A DNA stretch of 64,000 bases from contig NZ_WIAX01000008.1 of NCBI RefSeq assembly GCF_009467795.1, positions 1 to 64,000 of the forward strand. The letters are read 5' to 3'. A model generated the notes under the pieces. The model worked only from the letters and a program-made list of their open reading frames with translations. It had not been told where the DNA came from and searched no databases. Below are positions 44,423-53,231 of the stretch, one piece after another (within the stretch, counting starts at the first letter, position 1; each line of letters starts with the position of its first letter). A program made the translations under genes and the position numbers. Source of the stretch: Nesterenkonia halophila (GTDB lineage Bacteria > Actinomycetota > Actinomycetes > Actinomycetales > Micrococcaceae).

Positions 44423-45058
44423 ATGGGACGGACCATTCTGGGAGCGGCCGCCGTCTCGCTGGACGGTTTCATCGCCCACGAGGACGACTCGGTGGACCCG
44501 CTGTTCGACTGGCTGGTCGGCGGAGACGTGGAATGGAGCCTCTCGGAGCACGGTCACTACCCGCTCCGCACCACCGTCGCCTCCCGAGACTTCATGCAGG
44601 CCGTCTACGCGCACATCGGCGTGATGATGATCGGACGGCGGCTCTTCGACCACACCGACGGGTGGGGAGGCACGCCTCCGGCCGGTCAGCACGTGGTCGT
44701 GGTGACCCATGCACCGCCTCGCGACTGGGCCCCGGCGGCGACCGCGCCGTTCACCTTCGTCGCCGAGGGAGTCGACGCCGCGATCGCCACGGCGCAGGAA
44801 CTCGCCGGAGACCGCGACGTCGACGTCGCCGCCGGACAGGTCGGCGGCCAGGCGCTGCGGCGAGGGCTCATCGACCAGGTGGTGATGAACGTGGTGCCCG
44901 TGGTCTTCGGGACCGGGCGCTCCTTCTTCGGCGTCCCCGAGGGCGGGGCGCCGGTGCGGCTGGGTGATCCGACGCGCCTCGTCGCCGGTGACCGGGTGAC
45001 GCATCTGCTCTACGACGTGCCGCCCGAGAGTCGGCGCGGGGCGCCGCAGGTCGCCTGA
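44423..45058 (+). CDS. RibD C-terminal / dihydrofolate-reductase-like protein
   Basis: 211 residues of the RibD_C family: starts TILGAAAVSLDGFIAHEDDSV, with MMIGRRLFDHTDGWGG and DVAAGQVGGQALRRGLIDQV later. Many actinobacteria have several such NADPH-dependent reductase-like proteins; substrate unknown. The start is ATG with AGGAGG upstream; longer in-frame versions begin in non-coding DNA. Single gene. Confidence 0.85.
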   Translation: MGRTILGAAAVSLDGFIAHEDDSVDPLFDWLVGGDVEWSLSEHGHYPLRTTVASRDFMQAVYAHIGVMMIGRRLFDHTDGWGGTPPAGQHVVVVTHAPPRDWAPAATAPFTFVAEGVDAAIATAQELAGDRDVDVAAGQVGGQALRRGLIDQVVMNVVPVVFGTGRSFFGVPEGGAPVRLGDPTRLVAGDRVTHLLYDVPPESRRGAPQVA

Positions 45059-45086
45059 CCCCGGATCGGAGAGCCGGCGTCGCGCC

Positions 45087-45111
45087 GATGCGGACAGGAT
45101 CTGTCCGCATC
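45087..45111. promoter_or_regulatory. 11-bp inverted repeat before the ABC efflux operon
   Basis: GATGCGGACAG (45087-45097) and CTGTCCGCATC (45101-45111) are perfect arms with a 3-bp spacer. It lies 29 bp after the reductase stop and 164 bp before the ABC gene. The tight symmetry fits an operator better than a terminator (no T-run), but either is possible. Confidence 0.45.
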
Positions 45112-45274
45112 CGGCCCTATCGTCGGACCCGGGGCCTGTCCCGACAGTACGCCGTGGCGATATCCTCGTCGCAGCGTCTCGGAACCCCGTGTGTCGAGGG
45201 ATGCGGCATGAGCCGCGGCAGGCTCCGGCGCTCGCACCTCACGACGCTCCGGCCCGCCGGAGGAAGGACACTCG

Positions 45275-46333
45275 ATGACTCTGAGATCAGACGACCTCGC
45301 CGTGGAGACGCGCGGTCTGGTCAAGCGCTTCGGCGAGACGACCGCCGTCGACGGCGTCGACCTGTCCATCCGCCGCGGCGGCATCTACGGCGTGCTCGGC
45401 CCCAACGGTGCGGGCAAGACCACAGTGATCCGCATGCTGGCCACGCTGTTGCGCCTCGACGGCGGGCAGGCCCACGTGCTGGGCCACGACGTGCGGTCCG
45501 AACCCGCGGCCGTGCGCGGCAAGATCGCGCTGACCGGCCAGTTCGCCTCGCTCGACGAGGACCTGACCGGACTCGAGAACCTCGTGCTGCTGGGGCGGCT
45601 GCAGGGCTTCGCCGCGCGCGCCGCCCGGAGCCGGGGACAGGAGCTGCTCGAGGCGTTCGGCCTCGGCGACGCGGCCGGACGGCAGGTGAAGAAGTACTCG
45701 GGCGGCATGCGGCGCCGGCTGGACATCGCCGGGTCCCTGCTGGTCACCCCGGAGCTGATCTTCCTCGACGAGCCGACCACCGGCATCGACCCGCGCAGCC
45801 GCAATCAGGTCTGGGACATCATCCGCACGCTCGTCGACGCCGGCACCACAGTGGTGCTGACGACCCAGTATCTCGAGGAGGCCGACCAGCTGGCCGACCG
45901 GCTGGCGGTCATCGACCACGGGCGGGTCATCGCCGAGGGCACGCCGGGACAGCTGAAGGCCCAGGTCGGCGCCGGCGCGCTGAACGTGCGGGTGGTCGAG
46001 GCCGAAGACCGCGAGCGGGCCGCCGAGATCCTGGCGGCCGCGCTGTCCGCCGACGTCGTCCGCGAAGCCGACCCGACGGCGCTCACCGCGCGGCTCGACG
46101 CCGGGGCGCGGGCCTCGACGGCGTTGACCGCGCTGGAGGAGGCCGGCGTGGAGGTGGAGACCTTCTCCGTGGGGCAGCCGAGCCTGGACGAAGTCTTCAT
46201 GGCGCTGACCGGCAGGAAACCCGAGCCCGACGGCGACGTCGCGGGCGATGAGCAGGAGGCCGCCGCCGACGGCGGCGATCACGGCACTGCCGGCCGCGCG
46301 GTCGACGACGAGGCGGAGGCGAGGACCCGATGA
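45275..46333 (+). CDS. ABC transporter ATP-binding protein, drug-efflux (DrrA) type
   Basis: 352 residues. Walker A is GPNGAGKTT, the signature is [14 protein letters not shown], Walker B is [13 protein letters not shown], and the H-loop is [11 protein letters not shown]. The C-terminal domain ([16 protein letters not shown]) is typical of the DrrA/DUF4162 group that exports antibiotics or lipids. An acidic tail of about 40 residues follows. GGAGGAAGG precedes the ATG. The stop overlaps the permease ATG by four bases. Cargo not predictable. Confidence 0.93.
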   Translation: MTLRSDDLAVETRGLVKRFGETTAVDGVDLSIRRGGIYGVLGPNGAGKTTVIRMLATLLRLDGGQAHVLGHDVRSEPAAVRGKIALTGQFASLDEDLTGLENLVLLGRLQGFAARAARSRGQELLEAFGLGDAAGRQVKKYSGGMRRRLDIAGSLLVTPELIFLDEPTTGIDPRSRNQVWDIIRTLVDAGTTVVLTTQYLEEADQLADRLAVIDHGRVIAEGTPGQLKAQVGAGALNVRVVEAEDRERAAEILAAALSADVVREADPTALTARLDAGARASTALTALEEAGVEVETFSVGQPSLDEVFMALTGRKPEPDGDVAGDEQEAAADGGDHGTAGRAVDDEAEARTR

Positions 46334-47208
46334 GCACCACGACGAACGGCACGTCCACGGTCCCGGCGGAGGCCGAGCGGATCCGCCATATCCTGGTCAG
46401 CCGTCAGGATACCCCGCAGCGGCCCGGAGCCGTCAGCGCCTCGCTGACTTACGGCTGGCGGGCGCTGCTGAAGATCAAGCATGTGCCCGAGCAGCTCTTC
46501 GACGTCACCATCTTCCCGATCATGATGACGGTGATGATGACCTACGTCTTCGGCGGCTCCATCGGCGCGGCGGTCTCGGGCCAGGAGGCCGGCGGCGACG
46601 CCGTCGGCGCCTACGTGCAGTGGCTGATCCCCGGCATATTCGCCCAGACGCTGGTGATGATCACGATGTACACCGGACTGACACTGAACCGGGACATCTC
46701 CAAAGGTGTCTTCGACCGCTTCCGCTCGCTGCCGGTCTGGCGTCCGGCCCAGCTGGTCGGCGCGCTGCTGGGCGACCAGGTCCGCTACACGCTGGCCGGC
46801 GTCATCATCCTGGTGGTCGGCTTCATCATGGGATTCCGGCCGGCCGGCGGACTCCCGGGAGTGCTCGCGGCCTTCCTCATGCTGCTGGTGTTCAGCTTCT
46901 GCCTGTCCTGGGTGTGGACCACAGTGGCGCTGCTGATGCGCACTGAGCAGGCGGCGATGGGCGTGTCGATGTTCATCATGATGCCGCTGACCTTCGTGTC
47001 GAACATCTTCGCCCCCACTGAGTCGATGCCCGGCCCGGTGCGGGCCTTCGCCGAGGCCAACCCGGTCTCCACACTGGTCGGCTGCATCCGCGAGTTCATG
47101 GACGGGGTCTACGACATCGGCTCGATCACCGCGGTGCTGATCTACTGCGCGGTGCTCGTGGTGATCTTCGGGCCGATCTCGATGTTCGTCTACAACCGCA
47201 AGTCCTGA
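46330..47208 (+). CDS. ABC-2 type permease (DrrB-like)
   Basis: 292 residues with about six membrane helices (for example [48 protein letters not shown]). The motif [21 protein letters not shown] is characteristic of DrrB-type permeases. It forms the membrane half of the exporter with the overlapping ATPase. Confidence 0.92.
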   Translation: MSTTTNGTSTVPAEAERIRHILVSRQDTPQRPGAVSASLTYGWRALLKIKHVPEQLFDVTIFPIMMTVMMTYVFGGSIGAAVSGQEAGGDAVGAYVQWLIPGIFAQTLVMITMYTGLTLNRDISKGVFDRFRSLPVWRPAQLVGALLGDQVRYTLAGVIILVVGFIMGFRPAGGLPGVLAAFLMLLVFSFCLSWVWTTVALLMRTEQAAMGVSMFIMMPLTFVSNIFAPTESMPGPVRAFAEANPVSTLVGCIREFMDGVYDIGSITAVLIYCAVLVVIFGPISMFVYNRKS

Positions 47209-47252
47209 GCCGGGCCGCCGGTCCCACCATCCCACAGTGCGATGCCGGGACC

Positions 47253-47287
47253 GACGTCGGCCGGGCGGGACCGGCCCGGCCGACGTC
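47253..47287. terminator. Bidirectional terminator-like hairpin
   Basis: A 14-bp perfect stem (47253-47266 with 47274-47287, arm GACGTCGGCCGGGC) and a 7-nt loop stands between the convergent permease and DUF4870 genes, 18 bp before the latter's stop. Very stable and GC-only, without a T-run. Confidence 0.6.
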
Positions 47288-47304
47288 CCGGATCGACCGA
47301 GTGG

Positions 47305-47871
47305 TCAGGAGACGAACCGGATGGAGACCGGGTACCGATACGCCTGGCGCTTATTCGCCGCGACGGAGGCCAGGATGGCGAAGACGATCGAGCAGACCCA
47401 GGCGGCGAGACTGATCAGCGGGCCGATCAGAATGATGGTCAGCACCCAGCCGGCCACATAGGCGATCGCCACTGTGATCTGGAAGTTCAGCGCCTCCTTG
47501 GCATGGTCGGCGACCATGCGGCTGCGCTCGCGGAAGACCAGCCAGATCACCAGTGCAGGGATGAAGCTGGCGATGATGCCGCCCAGATGGGCGCCGATGC
47601 TCCAGCCCTGCTCCTCGCCGGCGGTCAGCGGAGGCACCATCGGCGCGGGTCCGGCCGGCGCCGGGCCGCCGCCGGGAGGGGCCTGCGGCGGACCCTGCGG
47701 AGGGGGACCCTGCGCGGGAGGTCCGTGCGGAGGGGAACCCTGCGGCGGCGTCTGCTCGTCCGGACGGTTCTGCGGTGCTCCGCCGGGGGCCTCGCCCGGG
47801 GGCTCGCTCGAGGCGTCGTCAGGACCCGTCGGGCGGTCGGGGCCGGGACCGTGGGGTGGCTGCTGAGTCAT
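47305..47871 (-). CDS. DUF4870 membrane protein
   Basis: 188 residues. The first 90 are a Pro/Gln/Gly-rich disordered region with repeats of the PPQGPP type. The C-terminal half has three to four helices of the DUF4870 (Tic20-like) family: WSIGAHLGGIIASFIPALVIW, KEALNFQITVAIAYVAGW and GPLISLAAWVCSIVFAILA. Function unknown. AGGAGGAA precedes the ATG. Confidence 0.87.
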   Translation of the reverse strand: MTQQPPHGPGPDRPTGPDDASSEPPGEAPGGAPQNRPDEQTPPQGSPPHGPPAQGPPPQGPPQAPPGGGPAPAGPAPMVPPLTAGEEQGWSIGAHLGGIIASFIPALVIWLVFRERSRMVADHAKEALNFQITVAIAYVAGWVLTIILIGPLISLAAWVCSIVFAILASVAANKRQAYRYPVSIRFVS

Positions 47872-48040
47872 CGTTCCTCCTCGTGGACGCGCGGCCGCTG
47901 GCGGCCTGACTCGGCGGACCGAGTCCTTCCCTCACCCTAGGCGTCCCAAGCCGCGGCGGGGAACGGACGACGGCCTGGTCAGCCGGACGCGCGGGCCGCG
48001 ACGCTTCAGCTCGGGGACGCCGACTCGCTACGGTGAAGGC

Positions 48041-48853
48041 ATGCGAGAGCTCTCCGTCAGCGAAGAGGTGCCCGACGAGGTCGTCGCGCTGGTCCGCGAG
48101 GCCCGTCGCGTCGTGGTGCTCACCGGCGCCGGGATCTCCGCGGAGTCCGGCGTGCCGACCTTCCGGGAGGTCCAGACCGGGCTCTGGGAGCGGTTCTCCG
48201 CCGAGGAGCTGGCGACTGTCGAGGCCTACGAGAACGACCCCGCCCTGGTCTGGACCTGGTACCGCTGGCGCCAGGCGCTGATCGCCGCAGTGGAGCCGAA
48301 CGCCGGGCACCGGGCCCTGGCGCTCTGGCAGCAGCGCCTGGCCGACGTCGACGGCGGATGGCTGGTGGTCTCCACGCAGAACGTCGACGATCTGCATGAG
48401 CGCGCCGGCGCCCACGTGCTCGGACATCTGCATGGGCGCATCGCCGCCCACCGGTGCGCCGACTGCGGCGAGCCCGACGAGCTGCCGCCGTCGGAGTTCG
48501 ACGGTTTCACCGCCCCGCCGGAGCCCGTGGATCCGCCCTTCTGCACCCACTGCGAGGAGGGGCTGATGCGTCCGGACATCGTCTGGTTCGGCGAGATGCT
48601 GCCCGCATCGGACTTCGACGCCTCCTCGGCGGCGATCCGCGCCGCCGACCTGGTGCTGGCCGTGGGAACCTCCGGCATGGTCCAGCCCGCGGCCTCGCTG
48701 CCACTGCTGGGCCTGGAACGTGGGGTGCCGATCATCGAGGTCAATCCGCAGGAGACCGAGCTGACCGACCTCGTCGACTTCGCGATCCGCGGCCCCTCGG
48801 GCGAGGTGCTGCCGCAGCTGCTCCAGGCCGCCGGCATCGCCGGCCGTCGCTGA
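48041..48853 (+). CDS. Sirtuin (NAD-dependent protein deacylase)
   Basis: 270 residues. Motifs are TGAGISAESGVPTFRE, TQNVDDLHERAG, the catalytic histidine in LGHLHGRIAAHRC, and a zinc site CADCGEPDE with FCTHCEEG. A Y-x-x-R pair in TWYRWR matches class III sirtuins, which prefer succinyl or malonyl groups. VWFGEML also fits. TACGGT (48029-48034) ends 6 nt before the ATG (leaderless layout). Desuccinylase preference is inference. Confidence 0.92.
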   Translation: MRELSVSEEVPDEVVALVREARRVVVLTGAGISAESGVPTFREVQTGLWERFSAEELATVEAYENDPALVWTWYRWRQALIAAVEPNAGHRALALWQQRLADVDGGWLVVSTQNVDDLHERAGAHVLGHLHGRIAAHRCADCGEPDELPPSEFDGFTAPPEPVDPPFCTHCEEGLMRPDIVWFGEMLPASDFDASSAAIRAADLVLAVGTSGMVQPAASLPLLGLERGVPIIEVNPQETELTDLVDFAIRGPSGEVLPQLLQAAGIAGRR

Positions 48854-48954
48854 GCCGGTCCTGCTGAGTCGGTCCTGCCGAGTCGCCTCCGCGGAGCTCG
48901 CTCCTCGTCGTCGCGGTGGTCCTGAGCACCCGAGGCGGGTATAGGGTGGAACAC

Positions 48955-49236
48955 ATGGTCTGGCTGTATCTGCTGGCGCTCATCGTGCTCGGCGGCATCG
49001 TGCTGCTCCTGATGGGCCGCTGGAGCGGTCCGGAGCCGGTCGAGGAGGACCCGCCGGCCGGAGGGGCGAGCGACGTCGACGAGCTCATCGAGCGTGCCCG
49101 TGCAGACGGCCTGACCGCCGAGGACCTCGACGAGGTCCGATTCGACTCCGCAGTGCGCGGCTATCGGATGGACCAGGTCGACGCCCTGCTCGACACGCTG
49201 GCCGACCGGCTCCGTGACGAGGGGACTCGACGCTGA
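48955..49236 (+). CDS. DivIVA-repeat membrane protein
   Basis: 93 residues: one N-terminal membrane helix (VWLYLLALIVLGGIVLLLMG) and a cytoplasmic part with one DivIVA-type repeat, LTAEDLDEVRFDSAVRGYRM then QVDALLDTLADRL. Such small proteins are common beside DUF3117 in actinobacteria and may link to polar growth or division. The ATG at 48955 is chosen because TAGGGT (48942-48947) ends 7 nt upstream; a GTG 39 bp earlier would overlap that promoter. Confidence 0.88.
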   Translation: MVWLYLLALIVLGGIVLLLMGRWSGPEPVEEDPPAGGASDVDELIERARADGLTAEDLDEVRFDSAVRGYRMDQVDALLDTLADRLRDEGTRR

Positions 49237-49368
49237 TCCCGGTGAGGATCCTCCGCCATGGGGGATACTAGGAGACAGGATGCCGCGCGCATCCGACCTG
49301 ATCGGGCGACCGCCGTGCGCGGCGGACGGCCCGATCCGCAGTGAGGAACACCAGAAGGGAAGCACTCG

Positions 49369-49539
49369 ATGGCTGCAATGAAACCGCGTACTGGTGACGG
49401 TCCGATGGAGGTGGCCCAAGAGGGCCGCAGCCTGATCATGCGAGTGCCGATCGACGGCGGAGGCCGTCTGGTCCTGGAGATCAACGACGAGGAAGCCCAG
49501 GCGCTCAAGGAGTGCCTGATCGACGCCGTCGGGGAGTGA
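49369..49539 (+). CDS. DUF3117 small actinobacterial protein
   Basis: 56 residues, beginning MAAMKPRTGDGPMEVAQEG and ending EEAQALKECLIDAVGE, which matches the DUF3117 family almost throughout. Its function is unknown but it is nearly universal in actinobacteria at this length. AGAAGGGA precedes the ATG by 8 nt. It follows the DivIVA-repeat gene and converges with the methyltransferase. Confidence 0.93.
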   Translation: MAAMKPRTGDGPMEVAQEGRSLIMRVPIDGGGRLVLEINDEEAQALKECLIDAVGE

Positions 49540-49578
49540 GAGCCCCCCCCGGGCGGCGGACGACGCTCGCCCCCGGGA

Positions 49579-49660
49579 CGGCCGGCGAACGGGCCCTCCT
49601 CCTTCGCTCCAGCGCAAGCGCTGTCGCCACAAGGAATCCTCCGGGGCCGTTCGCCGGCCG
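49579..49660. terminator. Large stem-loop between DUF3117 and the methyltransferase
   Basis: CGGCCGGCGAACGG (49579-49592) pairs perfectly with CCGTTCGCCGGCCG (49647-49660). A nested small hairpin AGCGCAAGCGCT lies inside the 54-nt loop. Placed between convergent stops, it can serve both directions. Confidence 0.6.
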
Positions 49661-49688
49661 CCGTCGCGTCGAGCCCCTGCGCCCCGAC

Positions 49689-50339
49689 TCACCGCACGAC
49701 GGCGACCAGCAGTCCGGTGCCGGTTCCCAGCATCGTGGTCACCAGGCGCTCGTCGTCGCGCAGCATCCGCTCGACCTCGCGCATCATCCGGGTGCTCTCC
49801 TCGCGCACGGCCGGCCGCGGCACGCGGTCGTGGTCGAGGGCGTCGTTGATGATCAGCATGCCGCCGGAGTGCAGCATGCGCAGCGCCTCGGAGACGTAGA
49901 CGGGCACGTCGGGGGTGCCGGCGTCGAGCAGCACCAGGTCATAGCCCGAAGTGGTCAGACGCCGCAGCACGACGGCCGCATCGCCGGTGATGAGTCGCGT
50001 CCTCGAGGCCGGGACGCCGTCGTCGGCGAAGGCCTGCCGGGCCGCCTGCAGGTGCTCGGGATCGGGATCGATGCTGGTCAGCACCGCTTGTGCGGTGGCG
50101 CCGCGGAGCAGCGAGACTCCGGAGACCCCGACACCGGTGCCCACCTCCACCAGCGCCCGGGCGTTCGAGGAGGCGGCGAGCACCGTCAGCGTCGCCGCCG
50201 CGCCCTCGGAGACCGGACGGACGCCGAGATCCTCGCCGCGCGCCCGTGCCGCCTCCAGCACCGGATCCTCACCGCGATGCTGCTCGGCGTACAACCAGCC
50301 GGCGTGCTTGGCGGTGTGCGGGGAGTTCAAGGCTTTCAT
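49689..50339 (-). CDS. O-methyltransferase (class I, SAM-dependent)
   Basis: 216 residues. SAM-binding motif I is VEVGTGVGVSGVSLLRG, followed by LTSIDPDPEHLQAARQAF and YDLVLLDAGTPDVPVYV. It belongs to the O-methyltransferase family 3 (caffeoyl-CoA/catechol type), of which actinobacteria have a copy near sigE and the tat genes. ATG at 50339 with AGAAAGG upstream; a 65-residue longer version is Arg/Pro-rich and non-homologous. Confidence 0.88.
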   Translation of the reverse strand: MKALNSPHTAKHAGWLYAEQHRGEDPVLEAARARGEDLGVRPVSEGAAATLTVLAASSNARALVEVGTGVGVSGVSLLRGATAQAVLTSIDPDPEHLQAARQAFADDGVPASRTRLITGDAAVVLRRLTTSGYDLVLLDAGTPDVPVYVSEALRMLHSGGMLIINDALDHDRVPRPAVREESTRMMREVERMLRDDERLVTTMLGTGTGLLVAVVR

Positions 50340-50589
50340 GGCACCTTTCTGCGGCGAGGACGGGGAGAGACGGCGACGGCGCGGCGGACAGTGCAGCCGC
50401 GGACTGTGGAGCCGAGGGAACCGGTGGCGTCCGACGCCGCTCCGGCTCATCATATAGACCTCGCGAGGTTCCCACATCTTCGAGGCGACCGACGTATGCG
50501 TCTCATCCTGAGCATGCGGAGAGCCCCCTGTCACGGGGTTCGTCTAGAGTCGCAACGGGTCACACTCGCACCGTCGTCTCGGAGGAATC

Positions 50590-52005
50590 ATGTCCAACAC
50601 CTCGCCTGTTGCCCTGCAGTCTAGACCGCCCCTTGCAGAGAGCACGCCTCTGTTCGTCACCGTCGTCGTTCTCCTGGTCCTGGCGATGGTGCCGGTCGCA
50701 GGTCTCGTGCTGGCGCCGGCGGCGCTCGTGTACGTTCTGGTCCTCCGCAGTCAGGCTCGAAGGGACGCGCGTCGTGCCGCCTACGCGGAGCATCGAGCTG
50801 CATGGTTCCAGGATGCCGCACAGCGCGTCGGAGGAATGGAGATCGTCCAACGCGAGCATCGCGCGGGGGAACTCCAAGCTGCGATCGAGGACCTCGATCA
50901 GCAAGCAGCCCGCGAAGAGGCCCGCGTCGCAGAGCTCAGGAACAGCGTGGTCGACCTTCGGGACCAGGTGGATCTCTCGGACTACGGTCTCTACGACTTC
51001 GAGAACCCTGCTGAGGACTCGGTTCGGTACAAGGACGCGCTGAAGGACACGCAAGCCCGGATCAAGGGCAAGGTCCGAGAGCGGACGGCAGCGACCGGGT
51101 CGACGAGCATGCAGTACAACAACAGCCTCGCACAGGGCCGGAAGATGGTCGCAGACATGGTGAAGCTGCTCCTGCGCGCCTTCAACGCGGAAGCTGAGAA
51201 CGCTGTGAATTCGGTCAAGGCGGGCCATCTGGCGGCGGCGAAGAAGCGTCTCGAGAAGTCGGCGTCCCAGGTGGAGCGGCTGGGCAGATCGATGGACATC
51301 AGCATCTCGCAGGAGTATCTGTCTCTGCGGGAGCGTGAGCTCGAGCTGACCCATGCGCATCTCGAGGCGGTGAAAGCCGCCAAGGAGGATGAGCGGGAAG
51401 CTCGACAGCGGGCCCGTGAAGAGCAACAGGCCCAGAAGGAACTCGCTGCGGCGAAGGCCCAGCAGGAGAAGGAAGTCGAGCATCGGCGGAACGTCCTCGC
51501 CCGACTCGAGACCCAAGGGGACGGCGATGAGATCGCCAGAGCCCGTGCTGCGCTGGACGAGGCGGAGGGAGAGCTGTCCGACGTGGAGTCCACGATGGCG
51601 AATACGAGGGCCGGCTATGTCTATGTCATCTCGAACCGGGGAGCATTCGGCCCCGGGATCGTGAAGATCGGGATGACACGACGACTCAATCCGGACGACC
51701 GGGTGAAGGAGCTCTCGGACGCATCGGTGCCGTTCAATTTCGACAAGCACACGATGATCTTCAGCGAGGACGCGGTCAGTCTGGAGAAGACGCTGCATCG
51801 TCAGTTCGCCGACCGACGCGTGAACCTGGTCAACATGCGGCGCGAGTACTTCTATACGACCCCAGGTGCAGTGAAGGACGTGCTGCTCGCCCACGAGGTC
51901 CAACTGATCGAGTACCACGATGAGGCGGACGCGCTGGAATACGCCGCCAGCGAAGGACTGCGCGCGGAGCAGTTTCCCGAGACCGTCGGTGCAGCTGAAC
52001 ACTGA
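50590..52005 (+). CDS. Membrane-anchored DUF4041 and GIY-YIG (T5orf172-type) protein
   Basis: 471 residues. A hydrophobic hairpin at about residues 20-52 anchors the protein. A coiled-coil region with the DUF4041 pattern follows (YGLYDFENPAEDSVRYKDAL, LLLRAFNAEAENAVNSVK, EYLSLRERELELTHAHLEAV), with a charged helix at 260-300. The C-terminal domain (about 340-440) is GIY-YIG-like: GYVYVISN, GIVKIGMTRR, DRVKELSDASVPF, LEKTLHRQF and REYFYTT. Such fusions occur in phages and accessory loci; role unknown. Less GC-rich codons than its neighbours suggest recent transfer. Strong GGAGGAATC site; TAGAGT (50545-50550) as -10. Confidence 0.85.
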   Translation: MSNTSPVALQSRPPLAESTPLFVTVVVLLVLAMVPVAGLVLAPAALVYVLVLRSQARRDARRAAYAEHRAAWFQDAAQRVGGMEIVQREHRAGELQAAIEDLDQQAAREEARVAELRNSVVDLRDQVDLSDYGLYDFENPAEDSVRYKDALKDTQARIKGKVRERTAATGSTSMQYNNSLAQGRKMVADMVKLLLRAFNAEAENAVNSVKAGHLAAAKKRLEKSASQVERLGRSMDISISQEYLSLRERELELTHAHLEAVKAAKEDEREARQRAREEQQAQKELAAAKAQQEKEVEHRRNVLARLETQGDGDEIARARAALDEAEGELSDVESTMANTRAGYVYVISNRGAFGPGIVKIGMTRRLNPDDRVKELSDASVPFNFDKHTMIFSEDAVSLEKTLHRQFADRRVNLVNMRREYFYTTPGAVKDVLLAHEVQLIEYHDEADALEYAASEGLRAEQFPETVGAAEH

Positions 52006-52102
52006 CGGGCGCTGAGGTTCGGCAACTCGCAGGGCCGCCAGTGTTTCGAGACCCGCCGGCTCATATCCAGCCTACGCTCAGCTGCCCCTCGCATCATGGG
52101 CA

Positions 52103-53188
52103 GTGATGCCACAGGCCCCCGCCCCCGCCCAGCACCGCCGGCCCCGACCGAGTCGTCCGCGTCTCGGCTGGCCCGGGGTGATGTGCCTGGTGGCCCTCAC
52201 CGCCTGTGCCGCAGTGGTCGCCGCGGCCTGGTACCTCGGCGGGCGGGGGACCGGGCAGGTCTCCAGCGTGGAGGCGCTGACCACCTCTCGCCAGGACGGC
52301 GGCAGCTCCGCGGAGACGGGCGATGGCTCCGCCGCGGCGACGGCGCCGGGGGCCGCCGAGGGCGCGTCGTCCTCGCCGGATCCGAGCTCCGTCGACATCA
52401 CCCGATCCGCGCCGCCGCAGGCCTCCGGCGACGCCGCGAGCTCCGGCCCCGCGCCCGCCTCCTCGACCGCGTCAGACGCCCGGAGGCCGCAGGCCTCCGA
52501 CGGCGCCGGACTGTCGGGATCCGCGCCGTCCTCCGCGCCGACCGCCTCGCCGGGGGCGGGCGCCGCCGCGGCGTCGACGCCCGCGGCCAGCCTGCCGGTC
52601 GGTCTGGAGGAGTCTCGGCGACCGCAGGGCCGCGTCGCGAGCCTCCCCGGCGCCGTCGAGCGGATGCCGGTGCGCAGCGTGCCGCTGGACCAGCTCGACA
52701 GGCTGCACCGGCTCGGTTGGAACGTCGCCGAGCTGCACGGGCTCGGGCAGGCGATGCAGGCCGACGACGCTGTCACCGCCCAGGCCGCGGGCGTGCGCAC
52801 CGTCCAGGTGCACCACACCGACGGCGAGCACGCGATCACCGTCGCCGAGACCCGCCCGGCCGACGAGTCGACCGAGCTGCGGCCGCTGGCCGAGAAGCTC
52901 GACGAGATGCTGGACCTCGACGCGCTGGACCGGGAATCGCTCACGCTGCCCACCGGAGAGGACTGCACCGTCTACCGGTCGGCCGCCGAGGGCCGCTGGA
53001 CGGCGGCCGTCGACGCCGGCCCCGTGCAGTACGTCATCACCTCCGATCTCGACGCCTCCGCCGTGGCCGCGGTGGCCGACTGGGTGATGACCACCGATCG
53101 CTCGCGCGTGCAGCAGATGCCCTCCTCGCCGGATGCCGGCGAGCGGCTCGAGCGCGGCTTCCGCTCGCTGCTCGGCTGGATGGACTGA
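52103..53188 (+). CDS. Unrecognised membrane-anchored protein upstream of tatB
   Basis: 361 residues. One membrane helix at about residues 25-48 (WPGVMCLVALTACAAVVAAAW) is followed by about 130 residues of Ser/Ala/Pro-rich linker. A folded C-terminal domain lies at about 175-355, with PVRSVPLDQLDRLHRLGWNV, VRTVQVHHTDGEHAITVAET and VQYVITSDLDASAVAAVADW. The domain should lie outside the cell. The place (before tatB and after an O-methyltransferase) is where actinobacteria often keep the sigE anti-sigma and protease genes, so a sensor role is conceivable but unproven. GTG at 52103 or ATG at 52106 may be the start. Confidence 0.7.
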   Translation: MMPQAPAPAQHRRPRPSRPRLGWPGVMCLVALTACAAVVAAAWYLGGRGTGQVSSVEALTTSRQDGGSSAETGDGSAAATAPGAAEGASSSPDPSSVDITRSAPPQASGDAASSGPAPASSTASDARRPQASDGAGLSGSAPSSAPTASPGAGAAAASTPAASLPVGLEESRRPQGRVASLPGAVERMPVRSVPLDQLDRLHRLGWNVAELHGLGQAMQADDAVTAQAAGVRTVQVHHTDGEHAITVAETRPADESTELRPLAEKLDEMLDLDALDRESLTLPTGEDCTVYRSAAEGRWTAAVDAGPVQYVITSDLDASAVAAVADWVMTTDRSRVQQMPSSPDAGERLERGFRSLLGWMD

Positions 53189-53231
53189 GCCGGCGCCGCA
53201 GCGGGCGCCGACAGCAGGTAGATTTGAGCAC

